Source: Shewanella sairae
GTDB taxonomy: Bacteria > Pseudomonadota > Gammaproteobacteria > Enterobacterales > Shewanellaceae
Length of the DNA stretch: 64,000 nt
Assembly: GCF_023283535.1 (NCBI RefSeq)
Contig: NZ_JAKILT010000002.1
Span: 62,001-126,000 of the forward strand
Direction: 5' to 3'
Position numbers and translations under genes: made by a program. This document shows, in pieces, positions 55,587 through 63,751 of the stretch. Numbering within the stretch: position 1 is the first letter of the stretch; each line of letters begins with the position of its first letter. The notes under the pieces were generated by a model. The model was given only the letters and a program-made list of their open reading frames with translations. It made no database searches and was not told where the DNA came from.

Positions 55587-56753
55587 CTAATGACTTGCCA
55601 TGGCATGTAACTTAGCTTGGTAGCGTTGCTTATTCTTACTGTCCTTAGTCAGTGAAAGCGCTTTTTTTAAATGTTTCTCCGCAAGCCGTTCATCACCAAT
55701 AACCCAGTAAGTACGTGAAAGACCAAAATAGAATTCATGACGATAATCAGCCTTAGCAATCGCACGTTTATACCAACTTAGTGCATCTTGATATTCTCGT
55801 TCCAAATAAGCTTGTTGTGCCATTCCATAGTAATAATAAGGGTTACGTATACGTGCTAACTCTAACACCTTGTGCACCTCAGCCCATTCATCAAGTCTAT
55901 TTTGAACAGACAACATAATGGCGTAGTTATTGAGTGCATTCATATCTTCAGGACTAACCATTAGTGCGTAACGATAAAGGGCTTCAGCTTGTGTATCTAA
56001 GCCTTTATAACGGTATAACACCGCTAAGGTGTTTAATGCAGGTAAAAACTGGTTCTGCTCAGCCAGTGCGAGCTTAAGTAATCCATAAGCACGATCATAA
56101 TTGCCGACAATCAACGCCTCGGCAGCGAGGTTGTTATAGAACATAGAGGTGACAGTCGACTTATTAATTCTTTGGGTACTGTACCCTTGCATTGCACGCT
56201 CAGGTAGAAAATCAATTTGAATTGAGCGAGTAGAAATATTAAAGACATTACTTTTATCAGCAGGAAGTAGCTTTAAATTGATATGACCATTAACTAAATA
56301 AAAGCCTCCTTGCCTATCCCAAATAGGGGGAATACCAATATCTTGATATTCTACTTTTACATCAACCGCCTCAGCTAAAGCTGCTGTTAACACCACTAAA
56401 GACAAGCAGTTTCCTTGACGATCGTTGAAAGTCTCACTCGCGGTTCGGGTAAGGTTGTCGGCATAACGGAAACCGCCATCAGTCGCATTGATATAGTCGG
56501 CAAGCCACTCGTGCATCATTTTTTTTGGCTGGTGAAGAGGGCTTTGTGAACGCTTCAATTCTCGCTTTAAATCAACAAGCGCTTGTTCAGGTAATGTAAA
56601 TATATCTTCAGGTGTAGGTAAGGTGGTTACCGCGGTAAAATGCTCATCATGAAAATAAGTATTTAGATCCACATCTTGTGTGGATGTTTTACTCGCACAG
56701 CCTCCAATAAAGCTACTTAGCAATAAAGTTAACATCAAAATAGGTCTAATCAT
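55587..56753 (-). CDS. TPR-repeat lipoprotein with transglutaminase-like region
   Basis: A 388-residue lipoprotein from the ATG at 56753, preceded by GAGGG; a start 36 bp upstream is weaker. The signal peptide ends in FIGGC (lipobox). An N-terminal domain (about 60-200) has FNDRQGNCLSLVVLTAALAEA, reminiscent of transglutaminase-like Cys segments, and GHINLKLL. The C-terminal half holds four or five TPR repeats, for example NALNNYAIMLSVQNRLDEW. Possibly an outer-membrane-associated scaffold for envelope work. Its catalytic competence is uncertain: the Cys is present but a matching His-Asp set is not evident. Function unknown. Confidence 0.75.
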   Translation of the reverse strand: MIRPILMLTLLLSSFIGGCASKTSTQDVDLNTYFHDEHFTAVTTLPTPEDIFTLPEQALVDLKRELKRSQSPLHQPKKMMHEWLADYINATDGGFRYADNLTRTASETFNDRQGNCLSLVVLTAALAEAVDVKVEYQDIGIPPIWDRQGGFYLVNGHINLKLLPADKSNVFNISTRSIQIDFLPERAMQGYSTQRINKSTVTSMFYNNLAAEALIVGNYDRAYGLLKLALAEQNQFLPALNTLAVLYRYKGLDTQAEALYRYALMVSPEDMNALNNYAIMLSVQNRLDEWAEVHKVLELARIRNPYYYYGMAQQAYLEREYQDALSWYKRAIAKADYRHEFYFGLSRTYWVIGDERLAEKHLKKALSLTKDSKNKQRYQAKLHAMASH

Positions 56754-56943
56754 CACACCCTCAACACAAAGGATACTTACAATAAGCATATGTCATAGGT
56801 ATGAACTTGATAAAAAAAAGCGTTACAAAATACGATACCCCTTATCTAAAGCGACGACTCACAGCGATATTCTGCAGCTAAATCAACTAAAAGACTGTTG
56901 AGAAGCGAATACTGCGATAGCAATTTAACAGTAAAGCGAGCGG

Positions 56944-57279
56944 CTAATTAGTCGCTGGATTGGGTGGGTCGATTTGAATAAACACATCTTGGTTTTGATA
57001 CTGGTAAGGTCGGTAAAATAAGCCTTGGCAGGAAAAATACTGATAGGGTGTCGGCATAGCAATACAACCCAAAGGTAGGCTCTGTAAAATCTGTAATTGT
57101 TGCTGAAAGCGCAGGGCTTCGCGCCATTGGTGCAGCTTTTGCACTTCATCTCGAACAGCAAATGCATCAAAAGGCTCACTGGATTTACGCACTACAACTT
57201 GGCCTGCACTAGCCATACTTGTCGTTATTATTAGGCCGATCAAGCCCATACTTCTAAATAACTGCTTGAGCACTTTCAT
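56944..57279 (-). CDS. Small exported protein of unknown function
   Basis: A 111-residue protein with a signal peptide (about 1-25, MGLIGLIITTSMASAGQ) and a short mature domain rich in Gln and Tyr (about 50-80 helical; PTPYQYFSCQGLFYRPYQYQNQ with one of two Cys). No family recognised. An AAGGGGCAA region upstream provides the ribosome site. Between amtB and the TPR lipoprotein gene, on the same strand as both; the amtB terminator at 57399-57422 precedes it, so it has its own promoter. Confidence 0.65.
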   Translation of the reverse strand: MKVLKQLFRSMGLIGLIITTSMASAGQVVVRKSSEPFDAFAVRDEVQKLHQWREALRFQQQLQILQSLPLGCIAMPTPYQYFSCQGLFYRPYQYQNQDVFIQIDPPNPATN

Positions 57280-57398
57280 CGTATTGCCCCTTGATACATA
57301 AAAGCCGTTGTTTCAATCCTACTTTCGAAACAGCTATCAATCCAGTCTACTCTAGCGTCAATAAAACACCTAGGCCACTGAAAGCAAACTGAGAGACA

Positions 57399-57422
57399 AA
57401 AACAGAGCCGCAGCTCTGTTTT
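57399..57422. terminator. Rho-independent terminator after amtB
   Basis: 10-bp perfect arms AAAACAGAGC / GCTCTGTTTT with a 4-base loop, 21 bp past the amtB stop. Confidence 0.92.
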
Positions 57423-57442
57423 ATAGGAGGGACTTAGTGCTA

Positions 57443-58693
57443 TCAGCTTGAGCTTTTAATCGACACAAACTCAGGGTAAGCATCAATACCACAGTCTGAA
57501 GCGTCCATACCGTTATACTCTTCTTCTGCAGTCACACGGATCCCCATAGTCACTTTCAGTACTAACCATACCGCCGATGACGCCAAGAATACCCAAGTGA
57601 AAATCACGCCAGCACCAAATAATTGAGTTAACAATGATGCTTCAGCATTAGAAACAGGGACTAAAATTAAGCCTAGTAATCCCGCCACACCATGCACTGA
57701 AATCGCACCGACTGGGTCATCAATTTTAACACGGTCAAAAGCAACAATAGAGAACACCACTAAACCGCCAGCAACGATACCGATAACGCCCGCCATAACT
57801 AAAGAAGGAGACAAAGGATCAGCGGTAATCGCCACTAAGCCAGCCAATGCACCATTTAAAATCATGGTTAAATCGGCTTTGCCCCATATTAGACGGCAAA
57901 CAATTAACGCCGAAATAGCTCCAAATGCCGCAGCTGAGTTGGTATTAACAAAAATCTTAGCAACCGCACTGGCATTTTCAGCGTCAGAAACCAGCAACTG
58001 CGAGCCTCCGTTAAAGCCAAACCAACCCATCCATAAAATAAACATACCTAAGGTCGCCATGGGCAAGTTAGAGCCGGGAATAGGGTTAACTTGACCATTT
58101 GCGCCATATTTACCCTTACGAGCACCAAGTAATAACACCCCAGATATCGCCGCAGCCGCACCCGCCATGTGCACAATACCGCTACCAGCAAAGTCAACAA
58201 AACCCGCTTGAGCTAAGAATCCGCCTCCCCAAGTCCAGTAACCTTCAACCGGATAAATAACTGCAGTCATAAATACAGAAAAAGTTAAGAATGCCCATAA
58301 CTTCATACGCTCAGCTACCGCGCCCGATACAATCGACATTGCAGTTGCAACAAACACGACCTGGAAGAAGAAATCAGATTCAAGAGCATGGTCAGCCCCT
58401 TCCGCTTGCGAGCCAATAAGCGCGCCGAGTGAAGGCAACCAGCCACCTTCAGTATTATCGACGTACATAATGTTGTAACCAACCAGTAGAAACATTACGC
58501 AGGCAATAGAATATAAACAGACATTTTTAGTCAAAATCTCGGTGGTGTTTTTAGACCTCACCAAACCTGCTTCTAACATGGCAAAACCAGCAGCCATCCA
58601 CATTACCAAGGCACCTGAGATCAAAAAGTAAAATGTATCTAGGGCAAAGCGCAACTCTGTTACCGTGAGGCCTAACTTAGTTAAATCATCCAT
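57443..58693 (-). CDS. amtB: Ammonium transporter AmtB
   Basis: A 416-residue Amt/MEP/Rh channel with about 11 helices. Signature segments: GALVMWMAAGFAMLEAGLVR, GSGIVHMAGAAAAISGVLLL (with the pore His), FILWMGWFGFNGGSQL and DPVGAISVHGVAGLLGLILV, the second pore His. Takes up ammonium when it is scarce and is closed by the PII protein. Encoded 12 bp after glnK, reading in the same direction, the usual glnK-amtB unit. Confidence 0.95.
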   Translation of the reverse strand: MDDLTKLGLTVTELRFALDTFYFLISGALVMWMAAGFAMLEAGLVRSKNTTEILTKNVCLYSIACVMFLLVGYNIMYVDNTEGGWLPSLGALIGSQAEGADHALESDFFFQVVFVATAMSIVSGAVAERMKLWAFLTFSVFMTAVIYPVEGYWTWGGGFLAQAGFVDFAGSGIVHMAGAAAAISGVLLLGARKGKYGANGQVNPIPGSNLPMATLGMFILWMGWFGFNGGSQLLVSDAENASAVAKIFVNTNSAAAFGAISALIVCRLIWGKADLTMILNGALAGLVAITADPLSPSLVMAGVIGIVAGGLVVFSIVAFDRVKIDDPVGAISVHGVAGLLGLILVPVSNAEASLLTQLFGAGVIFTWVFLASSAVWLVLKVTMGIRVTAEEEYNGMDASDCGIDAYPEFVSIKSSS

Positions 58694-58705
58694 ATGCTTA
58701 TCCCC

Positions 58706-59044
58706 TTAAAGTGCATCGTTGTCGAATTCGCCGGTACGAATACGGATTGCTTGCTCTAAATCGGTGACAAAAATCTTACCGTCACCAATTTTTCCTGTTC
58801 GAGCTGCGTCCGTAATTGCCTCTAAAAGCATCTCTAGACGATCTGATTTAATGGCGATTTCTAATTTTACTTTCGGTAGAAAATCGACTTGATACTCAGC
58901 GCCACGATAAAGCTCGGTATGGCCTTTTTGGCGACCAAAACCTTTTACTTCTGTGACCGTCATTCCCTCAATACCGACACCGGCAAGGGCTTCGCGTACA
59001 TCGTCTAATTTAAATGGTTTAATAATTGCGCTAACCAATTTCAT
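58706..59044 (-). CDS. glnK: Nitrogen regulatory protein PII, GlnK-type
   Basis: A 112-residue PII protein from the ATG at 59044 (MKLVSAIIKPFKLDDVREAL). The T-loop Tyr51 in YRGAEYQVDFLPKV is the uridylylation site, and TGKIGDGKIFV the B-loop. It senses 2-oxoglutarate, ATP/ADP and glutamine and gates AmtB. MKLV at the start and linkage to amtB indicate GlnK rather than GlnB. First gene of glnK-amtB, upstream of which are NtrC-like sites. Confidence 0.94.
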   Translation of the reverse strand: MKLVSAIIKPFKLDDVREALAGVGIEGMTVTEVKGFGRQKGHTELYRGAEYQVDFLPKVKLEIAIKSDRLEMLLEAITDAARTGKIGDGKIFVTDLEQAIRIRTGEFDNDAL

Positions 59045-59085
59045 GACTTTCTCCCAAGTTTTATTCTTTGTTTGCACAAACATAA

Positions 59086-59101
59086 TTCAAACATCAAGCC
59101 A
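59086..59101 (-). promoter_or_regulatory. Sigma54-like promoter of glnK-amtB
   Basis: Minus-strand TGGCTTGATGTTTGAA resembles the sigma54 pattern TGGCAC-N5-TTGCA: it has the -24 GG and the correct spacing to TTG, but A in place of C at -12. It lies about 42 bp before the glnK start. With the upstream NtrC-like sites it forms a coherent nitrogen-stress promoter. Confidence 0.55.
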
Positions 59102-59164
59102 TGTTTTTTAGCTGTTAATATTCAGCATCTTAGCTAACAACAACGAATTTGAGTTGAATATAAA

Positions 59165-59211
59165 TGCACCATTTAAGTGCATTTAGTCAGTAGCTGCACA
59201 AATTTAACGCA
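59165..59211. promoter_or_regulatory. Tandem NtrC-like sites upstream of glnK-amtB
   Basis: TGCACCATTTAAGTGCA (59165-59181) fits the NtrC pattern TGCACY-N5-GGTGCA at all but one core base. TGCACAAATTTAACGCA (59195-59211) is a weaker second copy. Centres are 30 bp apart, near three helical turns, and about 100 and 130 bp upstream of the predicted transcription start. Confidence 0.65.
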
Positions 59212-59321
59212 GCATAATTTAACGACTCGCTCACCGATGCATTAGACCTATTTCTAATTGGTCTTATCATCACAGTGGGTTTTACTGGCAGCTGTCCATA
59301 CTCACGTTAAAAGAGTAAAAA

Positions 59322-59864
59322 ATGCTAAAAGCTGAAGAATGTGTTTTGGTGATTGTTGATGTGCAAGGCAAGCTGGCTAAGGTTGTGCGTCAAAGTGAGC
59401 AGTTACAGCATAAGCTGCATACACTGGTGAAAGCCGCGCAGTTATTTGATATGCCAATACTGTGGCTAGAACAGATCCCAGAGAAATTAGGTGCAACCAC
59501 AGAAGAGATCGCCAACATACTAAAGCAATCTACTACGCCTATCGCTAAACAGCATTTTAGTGGTTGGCAGGCTGAGGCGTTTCAACAGCAACTAAAGGCT
59601 CTTGGGACAAAGCAGGTTATCTTGGCTGGGGTTGAAACCCATGTTTGCGTGTATCAAACCTGTCGAGACCTGCTCGACAATGGTTATCAAACGCATATTG
59701 TTGTCGATGCTATGTCTTCGAGGACAGAGGCAAACAAACAATCTGGAATTGCGATGATGCAGCAACATGGCGCCCTCATAACCAATGTTGAGTCACTATT
59801 ATTTGAACTACAACATCAAGCCCAAGGTGAGCGTTTTAACGCTCTGCTAAAACTGATTAAGTGA
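59322..59864 (+). CDS. Isochorismatase-like cysteine hydrolase
   Basis: A 180-residue hydrolase. The catalytic triad can be placed as Asp13 (VIVDVQGKLAK), Lys76 (TPIAKQHFSGW) and Cys109 (GVETHVCVYQTCRDLL), with the cis-peptide AGVETH before it. The family includes isochorismatases, nicotinamidases and N-carbamoyl or amide hydrolases; the substrate cannot be named. It is divergent from glnK-amtB and shares the NtrC-site region, so nitrogen scavenging from amides is a reasonable guess. Confidence 0.84.
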   Translation: MLKAEECVLVIVDVQGKLAKVVRQSEQLQHKLHTLVKAAQLFDMPILWLEQIPEKLGATTEEIANILKQSTTPIAKQHFSGWQAEAFQQQLKALGTKQVILAGVETHVCVYQTCRDLLDNGYQTHIVVDAMSSRTEANKQSGIAMMQQHGALITNVESLLFELQHQAQGERFNALLKLIK

Positions 59865-59885
59865 CTAGCCTTACAAGTAAAAGAT

Positions 59886-60228
59886 CCACCTTCTGAAGAA
59901 GGTGGCTTTGATATAACTCCCTAAAAGAGAGCTTTCCTACCGTGCGTTTACAAGACGCCGTAAATATATCCCTATAGGCTCTACTAAATCATCCCTGATT
60001 TAGAAGCTTGTACCGCACTATTAGCAAAGCTCACGTATCACTTGAGTTAATCAGCTATGTTTAAATGAACTTATAAGCCGTGTATCGCATGGATGCGATA
60101 AGCGAGCCTCCATGGAAGGAACCTCGGCGTGCTTATAAGTCGTTAAACATAGCCTTACTCCGCAATGCCATTGAACGTACTTCAGGCAAAGCCTAATTAA
60201 TGATAACCACCTACTGAAGTAGGTGGTT
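59886..60228. mobile_element. Palindrome-rich repeat element with matched end hairpins
   Basis: About 343 bp of non-coding DNA between the hydrolase gene and nrfA. Each end has a near-identical hairpin: CCACCTTCT-GA-AGAAGGTGG (59886-59905) and AACCACCTACT-GA-AGTAGGTGGTT (60205-60228). Inside are CTAAATCA/TGATTTAG (59984-60003) and a long imperfect palindrome, GCTATGTTTA (60054-60063) pairing with TAAACATAGC (60144-60153), enclosing ACTTATAAG pairs and ATCGCAT/ATGCGAT. Subterminal hairpins of the same form are typical of IS200/IS605-type ends, so it may be a non-autonomous derivative. A structured RNA is the alternative. No transposase ORF is present. Confidence 0.6.
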
Positions 60229-60241
60229 TAGGGCCAAAAAC

Positions 60242-60265
60242 AAAAAGCCCTCAAATGAGGGCTTT
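60242..60265. terminator. Rho-independent terminator after nrfA
   Basis: 10-bp perfect arms AAAAGCCCTC / GAGGGCTTTT with a 4-base loop, about 35 bp past nrfA on the minus strand; T-rich on that side. Confidence 0.92.
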
Positions 60266-60299
60266 TACATTACACATTAATCAAAGTGTTTAATCAGAC

Positions 60300-61703
60300 T
60301 TACTTGTAAGTCGCTTCACGCTTTTCAGCTTCAGCATCCCACTTAGGTAGAACAGTCTTCTTAAATTCAGCTTTATCAGCGTTCATCTTCTTCATGTCCA
60401 TACCAAGAGCTGCTTGTGCTTTCGCTTTAGTAGAGATATCTGGAAGTGCTACTGGCTGAGGTACACCTTTCTTAGCAAGAAGTTGCGCTAGCTTAACGCG
60501 AGCATCAGCAGCCTTGTTTAGCGCAGTACCAAGTACACGTAACGCTTCATCTGGAGCATGAGATGCTACACCATGAGAAGCAATTGCATAATCCCAGCGC
60601 CATTGACCGTGACGGATATCCAATAAGATTGGCGCCATTTCAGCTTCAGTTGCGCCTGCTTTCCACGCAGCGCCAGCTTCGAAGTGAGCTCTAACTAACT
60701 GCTCTTCTGCTTGTAGTTGGATCTGCTTAACCTTAGCTTTACGCTCGTTATCTAGGTTAACCATAAACTCTTTGCTTTGCTCATGACAGCTACCACAAGT
60801 TTCTTCGAAACGATCGAATGGGTTACCCACTTTGTGATCGGTAAACTTACGACCTTCAGCACTCTTAACTTTAGGCATGTGACAATCAGTACAACTTACA
60901 TTGTTCTTACCGTGCATACCTAGCTGCCAAGTTTCATAACCTGGGTGCTGTGCTTTTAGCATAGGCGTTTTAGATACTGCGTGAGTCCAATCTGCGAAGT
61001 CGATAGCATCATAATATGCTTCCATATCTTCAACTGTTGTACCCTTGTCCCATGGGAACTTAACGTAACCTTTCTTATCAGCAGTCTTTTCAAAGTAGTA
61101 CTCTACGTGACACTGACCACAAACCATAGATTGCTTATCTTTGCGAGACGCTTCATCGAATGGTGTGCCAATTGCTTCCATTGCGCGTTCAGCGTATGGA
61201 CGAGAAATACGTAGCTTAGACTTACCTTTTTCGTGACAGTCAGAACAACCGATAGAGTTAACGATTTCTGCACCGCCTTTAGACCACTTACCACTGAAGT
61301 AGCCATCTTCACCCTGCTCTTCGATCATGCGAGGTACGTCAGGGCTCTTACAAGACCAACATGCCATTGGCATAGGGCCATCTTCAGCCGTTTTTGGTGC
61401 GCCTGTACGTAGCGTATTACGTAAATCAGTTACCGCATAAACATGGCCACGCGCCTTGTTATAATCTTTAGCAAAGCCGTAACCAGCCCAAAGGATTACT
61501 AGGTTTGGATCTTGCTCTAGCGCATCAATGATCTCAACACTTTCAGAAGTGTCATGCCAAGTTTTATACTGGTTAGAAAATTTATCTTTATAAACTTCGT
61601 TACGAGGTTCAGTTTTATCACTTGCAAATGCACTACCAGCCATTAAGCTTGCAGCAACAATTGCACTCAGTGCAAAAGACTTCTTAGTTAATGTTTTCAC
61701 CAT
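60300..61703 (-). CDS. nrfA: Cytochrome c552 nitrite reductase NrfA
   Basis: A 467-residue periplasmic pentaheme enzyme reducing nitrite to ammonium with six electrons. Signal peptide about 1-27 (ending AFA). Heme 1 uses the special CWSCK at 115-119, the catalytic heme with Lys ligand; the other four sites are CSDCH, CGQCH, CTDCH and CGSCH. In Shewanella it gets electrons from the quinol pool via CymA-type cytochromes; no nrfBCD is encoded here. Divergent from narQ-narP, and the intergenic region has NarP-like and FNR-like sites. Confidence 0.97.
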   Translation of the reverse strand: MVKTLTKKSFALSAIVAASLMAGSAFASDKTEPRNEVYKDKFSNQYKTWHDTSESVEIIDALEQDPNLVILWAGYGFAKDYNKARGHVYAVTDLRNTLRTGAPKTAEDGPMPMACWSCKSPDVPRMIEEQGEDGYFSGKWSKGGAEIVNSIGCSDCHEKGKSKLRISRPYAERAMEAIGTPFDEASRKDKQSMVCGQCHVEYYFEKTADKKGYVKFPWDKGTTVEDMEAYYDAIDFADWTHAVSKTPMLKAQHPGYETWQLGMHGKNNVSCTDCHMPKVKSAEGRKFTDHKVGNPFDRFEETCGSCHEQSKEFMVNLDNERKAKVKQIQLQAEEQLVRAHFEAGAAWKAGATEAEMAPILLDIRHGQWRWDYAIASHGVASHAPDEALRVLGTALNKAADARVKLAQLLAKKGVPQPVALPDISTKAKAQAALGMDMKKMNADKAEFKKTVLPKWDAEAEKREATYK

Positions 61704-61787
61704 CTCATCTCCATGTTACTTTTATAATCTTTATATAGTCCCACCTAATTCAAGATTGAAGTTAATCACTTACAATTAACAAAGACA

Positions 61788-61803
61788 TACCCCTTATGGG
61801 GTA
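61788..61803. promoter_or_regulatory. NarP/NarL 7-2-7 site upstream of nrfA
   Basis: TACCCCTTATGGGGTA is a 7-2-7 inverted heptamer pair. The first half fits TACYYMT fully, the second fits its complement at six of seven. It lies about 85-100 bp before the nrfA start, similar to the activating site at E. coli nrfA. NarP itself is encoded next door. Confidence 0.7.
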
Positions 61804-61816
61804 TCCAAGTTGAAGT

Positions 61817-61830
61817 TTGCGTTAGATCAA
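61817..61830. promoter_or_regulatory. FNR-like site between nrfA and narQ
   Basis: TTGCGTTAGATCAA fits the FNR pattern TTGAT-N4-ATCAA with one perfect half and a 3/5 second half. It is 28 bp from the NarP-like site, away from nrfA. Anaerobic control of nrfA by the FNR homologue (EtrA in Shewanella) or CRP is expected; the weak half-site keeps confidence low. Confidence 0.45.
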
Positions 61831-61946
61831 ATTGTGAACGTGTTGTTGCTCACACTTTTACATATTTGTTAATGCATTCAATTGATCGCTAATATTCAAT
61901 AGCAATAAATAAGCTGAATGCGATCCCTATTTATGAGAGTTTTAAA

Positions 61947-63662
61947 ATGAAAAAAGGCAGACTGACTTCGGCCATTTGGGGCTTTATGCTAACGCTGATT
62001 TTACTGTCAAGCGCACTCGCCATCTTTGCCATTATTAACCTGTCTTATAGTCTCGGCGATGCCCGTGCGATCAATGCTTCAGGCTCGTTACGTATGCAAA
62101 GTTATCGCTTAATGTTCTACGCTAATTCAGGCAGTGAAGCCGCTGAAGAAAAAATAGTAGAATTTGAAAATACACTCAACTCTCAAGCACTTAAGCGTTC
62201 TCTCACTTGGTATACACCGCAAGATCTAAAGAGCAAATATCTCGCGGTTATCGATAAGTGGCAGGTGATGAGGTATTACATTGAATCTGAAGATTCTCGA
62301 TTATATGCAGCAGCCTTAAAAGACTTTGTCGATACAATTGACCTTTTTGTACTTGAAACCGAACAATACGCCGCCTTAAAGCTAAAAATTCTAGCCATAA
62401 GTCAGATTGGTGGTTTGGGGTTAATGTTACTGATTGCCTTTTTTACGGTTCGACTTGCCAAGCGCAAAGTTGTTAAACCTCTGCAACAATTGATGCAGGC
62501 AGCTGATACAATTTCACAAGGCAACTTTAATGTAGCCATGCCTCAAACAGAGTACCTAGAACTAAGTGCACTAAGTAGTGCGCTAGACTCTACCGTGAAA
62601 AAGCTGGCTGCTGTATACCAAGGGTTAGAAGAACAGGTTGAAGAAAAAACCATCGCCTTAACTCGAGCCAATGACGAGTTAACCCTGCTTTACGATAGCT
62701 TGGTGATGTTGCACTCAAGTAAGTTGAATAAAAATACCCTTTCTTTAGCATTAGATGCCTTGCAGTCCCATGAAAAAGAAGTAAACCTGCGCTTAGTGAT
62801 GGTAGAAGATGGGGAAGTGACCGATATTATCACTGCGGGCAATGAAGCAGAGTGGCCTTATCATTGCGATAACTCCAAGCAGTTTCCATTACAATTTGAA
62901 GATAATAACCTTGGCTATCTAGAAGTGGTTTCAGCCCTGCCGTTCTCCTTTGCACTCTTTAATAACTTTGCCATTATGCTAGCACGATCTATGGTGATCT
63001 ATAATGCTGCAGAGCAGCGCCAGCAGCTCGCGTTAATGGATGAAAGAGGGGTAATCGCTAGAGAGTTACATGACTCGCTAGGGCAACTACTATCCTTCTT
63101 AAAAATTCAAGTTAACTTGTTATCCAAAGAGTTAGATAAAACCTCGAAAAGCCCAAGAGCTGCTGAGCAATTGCAAGAAATTAATGAAGGCGTAAATACC
63201 GCGTATGTGCAGCTAAGAGAGCTTTTATCTACCTTCCGACTAACGATTAAAGACCCTAACCTTGGTCATGCCATTGAAGCCATGGTGGAGCAACTTCGTG
63301 GCCAGTCTGATGCGAGTATTACCTTAGACTACAAATTGCCCACTCAGTTACTGGGCGCACATCAGCATATTCATATTTTGCAGCTCACACGTGAAGCAAC
63401 ATTGAATGCAATAAAACATGCAAGTGCCAAGCACATTCACATTAGCTGCCAGAAAATTTCAGAACAAAAAGTCATCATCAGCATTAGCGACGATGGAGTG
63501 GGGATTGAGAAGCTAAAAGAAAGAGATCAACATTTTGGCTTAGGAATTATGCACGAACGCGCCAGTCGCCTATCCGGTGTGGTAGAATTTAGCCAGAATA
63601 AAAAAGGTGGCGCCACAGTGGCATTAACCTTTTCTCCTCAGCAGGAGCCTGAAAATAAGTAA
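61947..63662 (+). CDS. narQ: Nitrate/nitrite sensor kinase NarQ
   Basis: A 571-residue sensor with two membrane helices (about 10-35 and 148-168). The periplasmic P-box INASGSLRMQSYRLMFYANS near residue 48 contacts nitrate. HAMP (about 169-222), a signalling helix and a GAF-like region follow, then a HisKA_3 kinase with RELHDSLGQLLSFLKIQ (phospho-His) and HATPase DDGVGI. Close to E. coli NarQ (566 residues). Signals to NarP encoded 90 bp downstream. Divergent from nrfA. Confidence 0.94.
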   Translation: MKKGRLTSAIWGFMLTLILLSSALAIFAIINLSYSLGDARAINASGSLRMQSYRLMFYANSGSEAAEEKIVEFENTLNSQALKRSLTWYTPQDLKSKYLAVIDKWQVMRYYIESEDSRLYAAALKDFVDTIDLFVLETEQYAALKLKILAISQIGGLGLMLLIAFFTVRLAKRKVVKPLQQLMQAADTISQGNFNVAMPQTEYLELSALSSALDSTVKKLAAVYQGLEEQVEEKTIALTRANDELTLLYDSLVMLHSSKLNKNTLSLALDALQSHEKEVNLRLVMVEDGEVTDIITAGNEAEWPYHCDNSKQFPLQFEDNNLGYLEVVSALPFSFALFNNFAIMLARSMVIYNAAEQRQQLALMDERGVIARELHDSLGQLLSFLKIQVNLLSKELDKTSKSPRAAEQLQEINEGVNTAYVQLRELLSTFRLTIKDPNLGHAIEAMVEQLRGQSDASITLDYKLPTQLLGAHQHIHILQLTREATLNAIKHASAKHIHISCQKISEQKVIISISDDGVGIEKLKERDQHFGLGIMHERASRLSGVVEFSQNKKGGATVALTFSPQQEPENK

Positions 63663-63751
63663 CCACTTATTTTTAATGAGTTTCTTACTAGGAATAGTTA
63701 GTTAACGAGCATTTTCACATAGACGCATATACCTCAGCAGGAGGCCTTAAA

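Noticed and set aside
61833..61855. TGTGA ... TCACA looking like a CRP palindrome
   Set aside because: The half-sites are 12 bases apart instead of 6, so it is not a standard CRP site.
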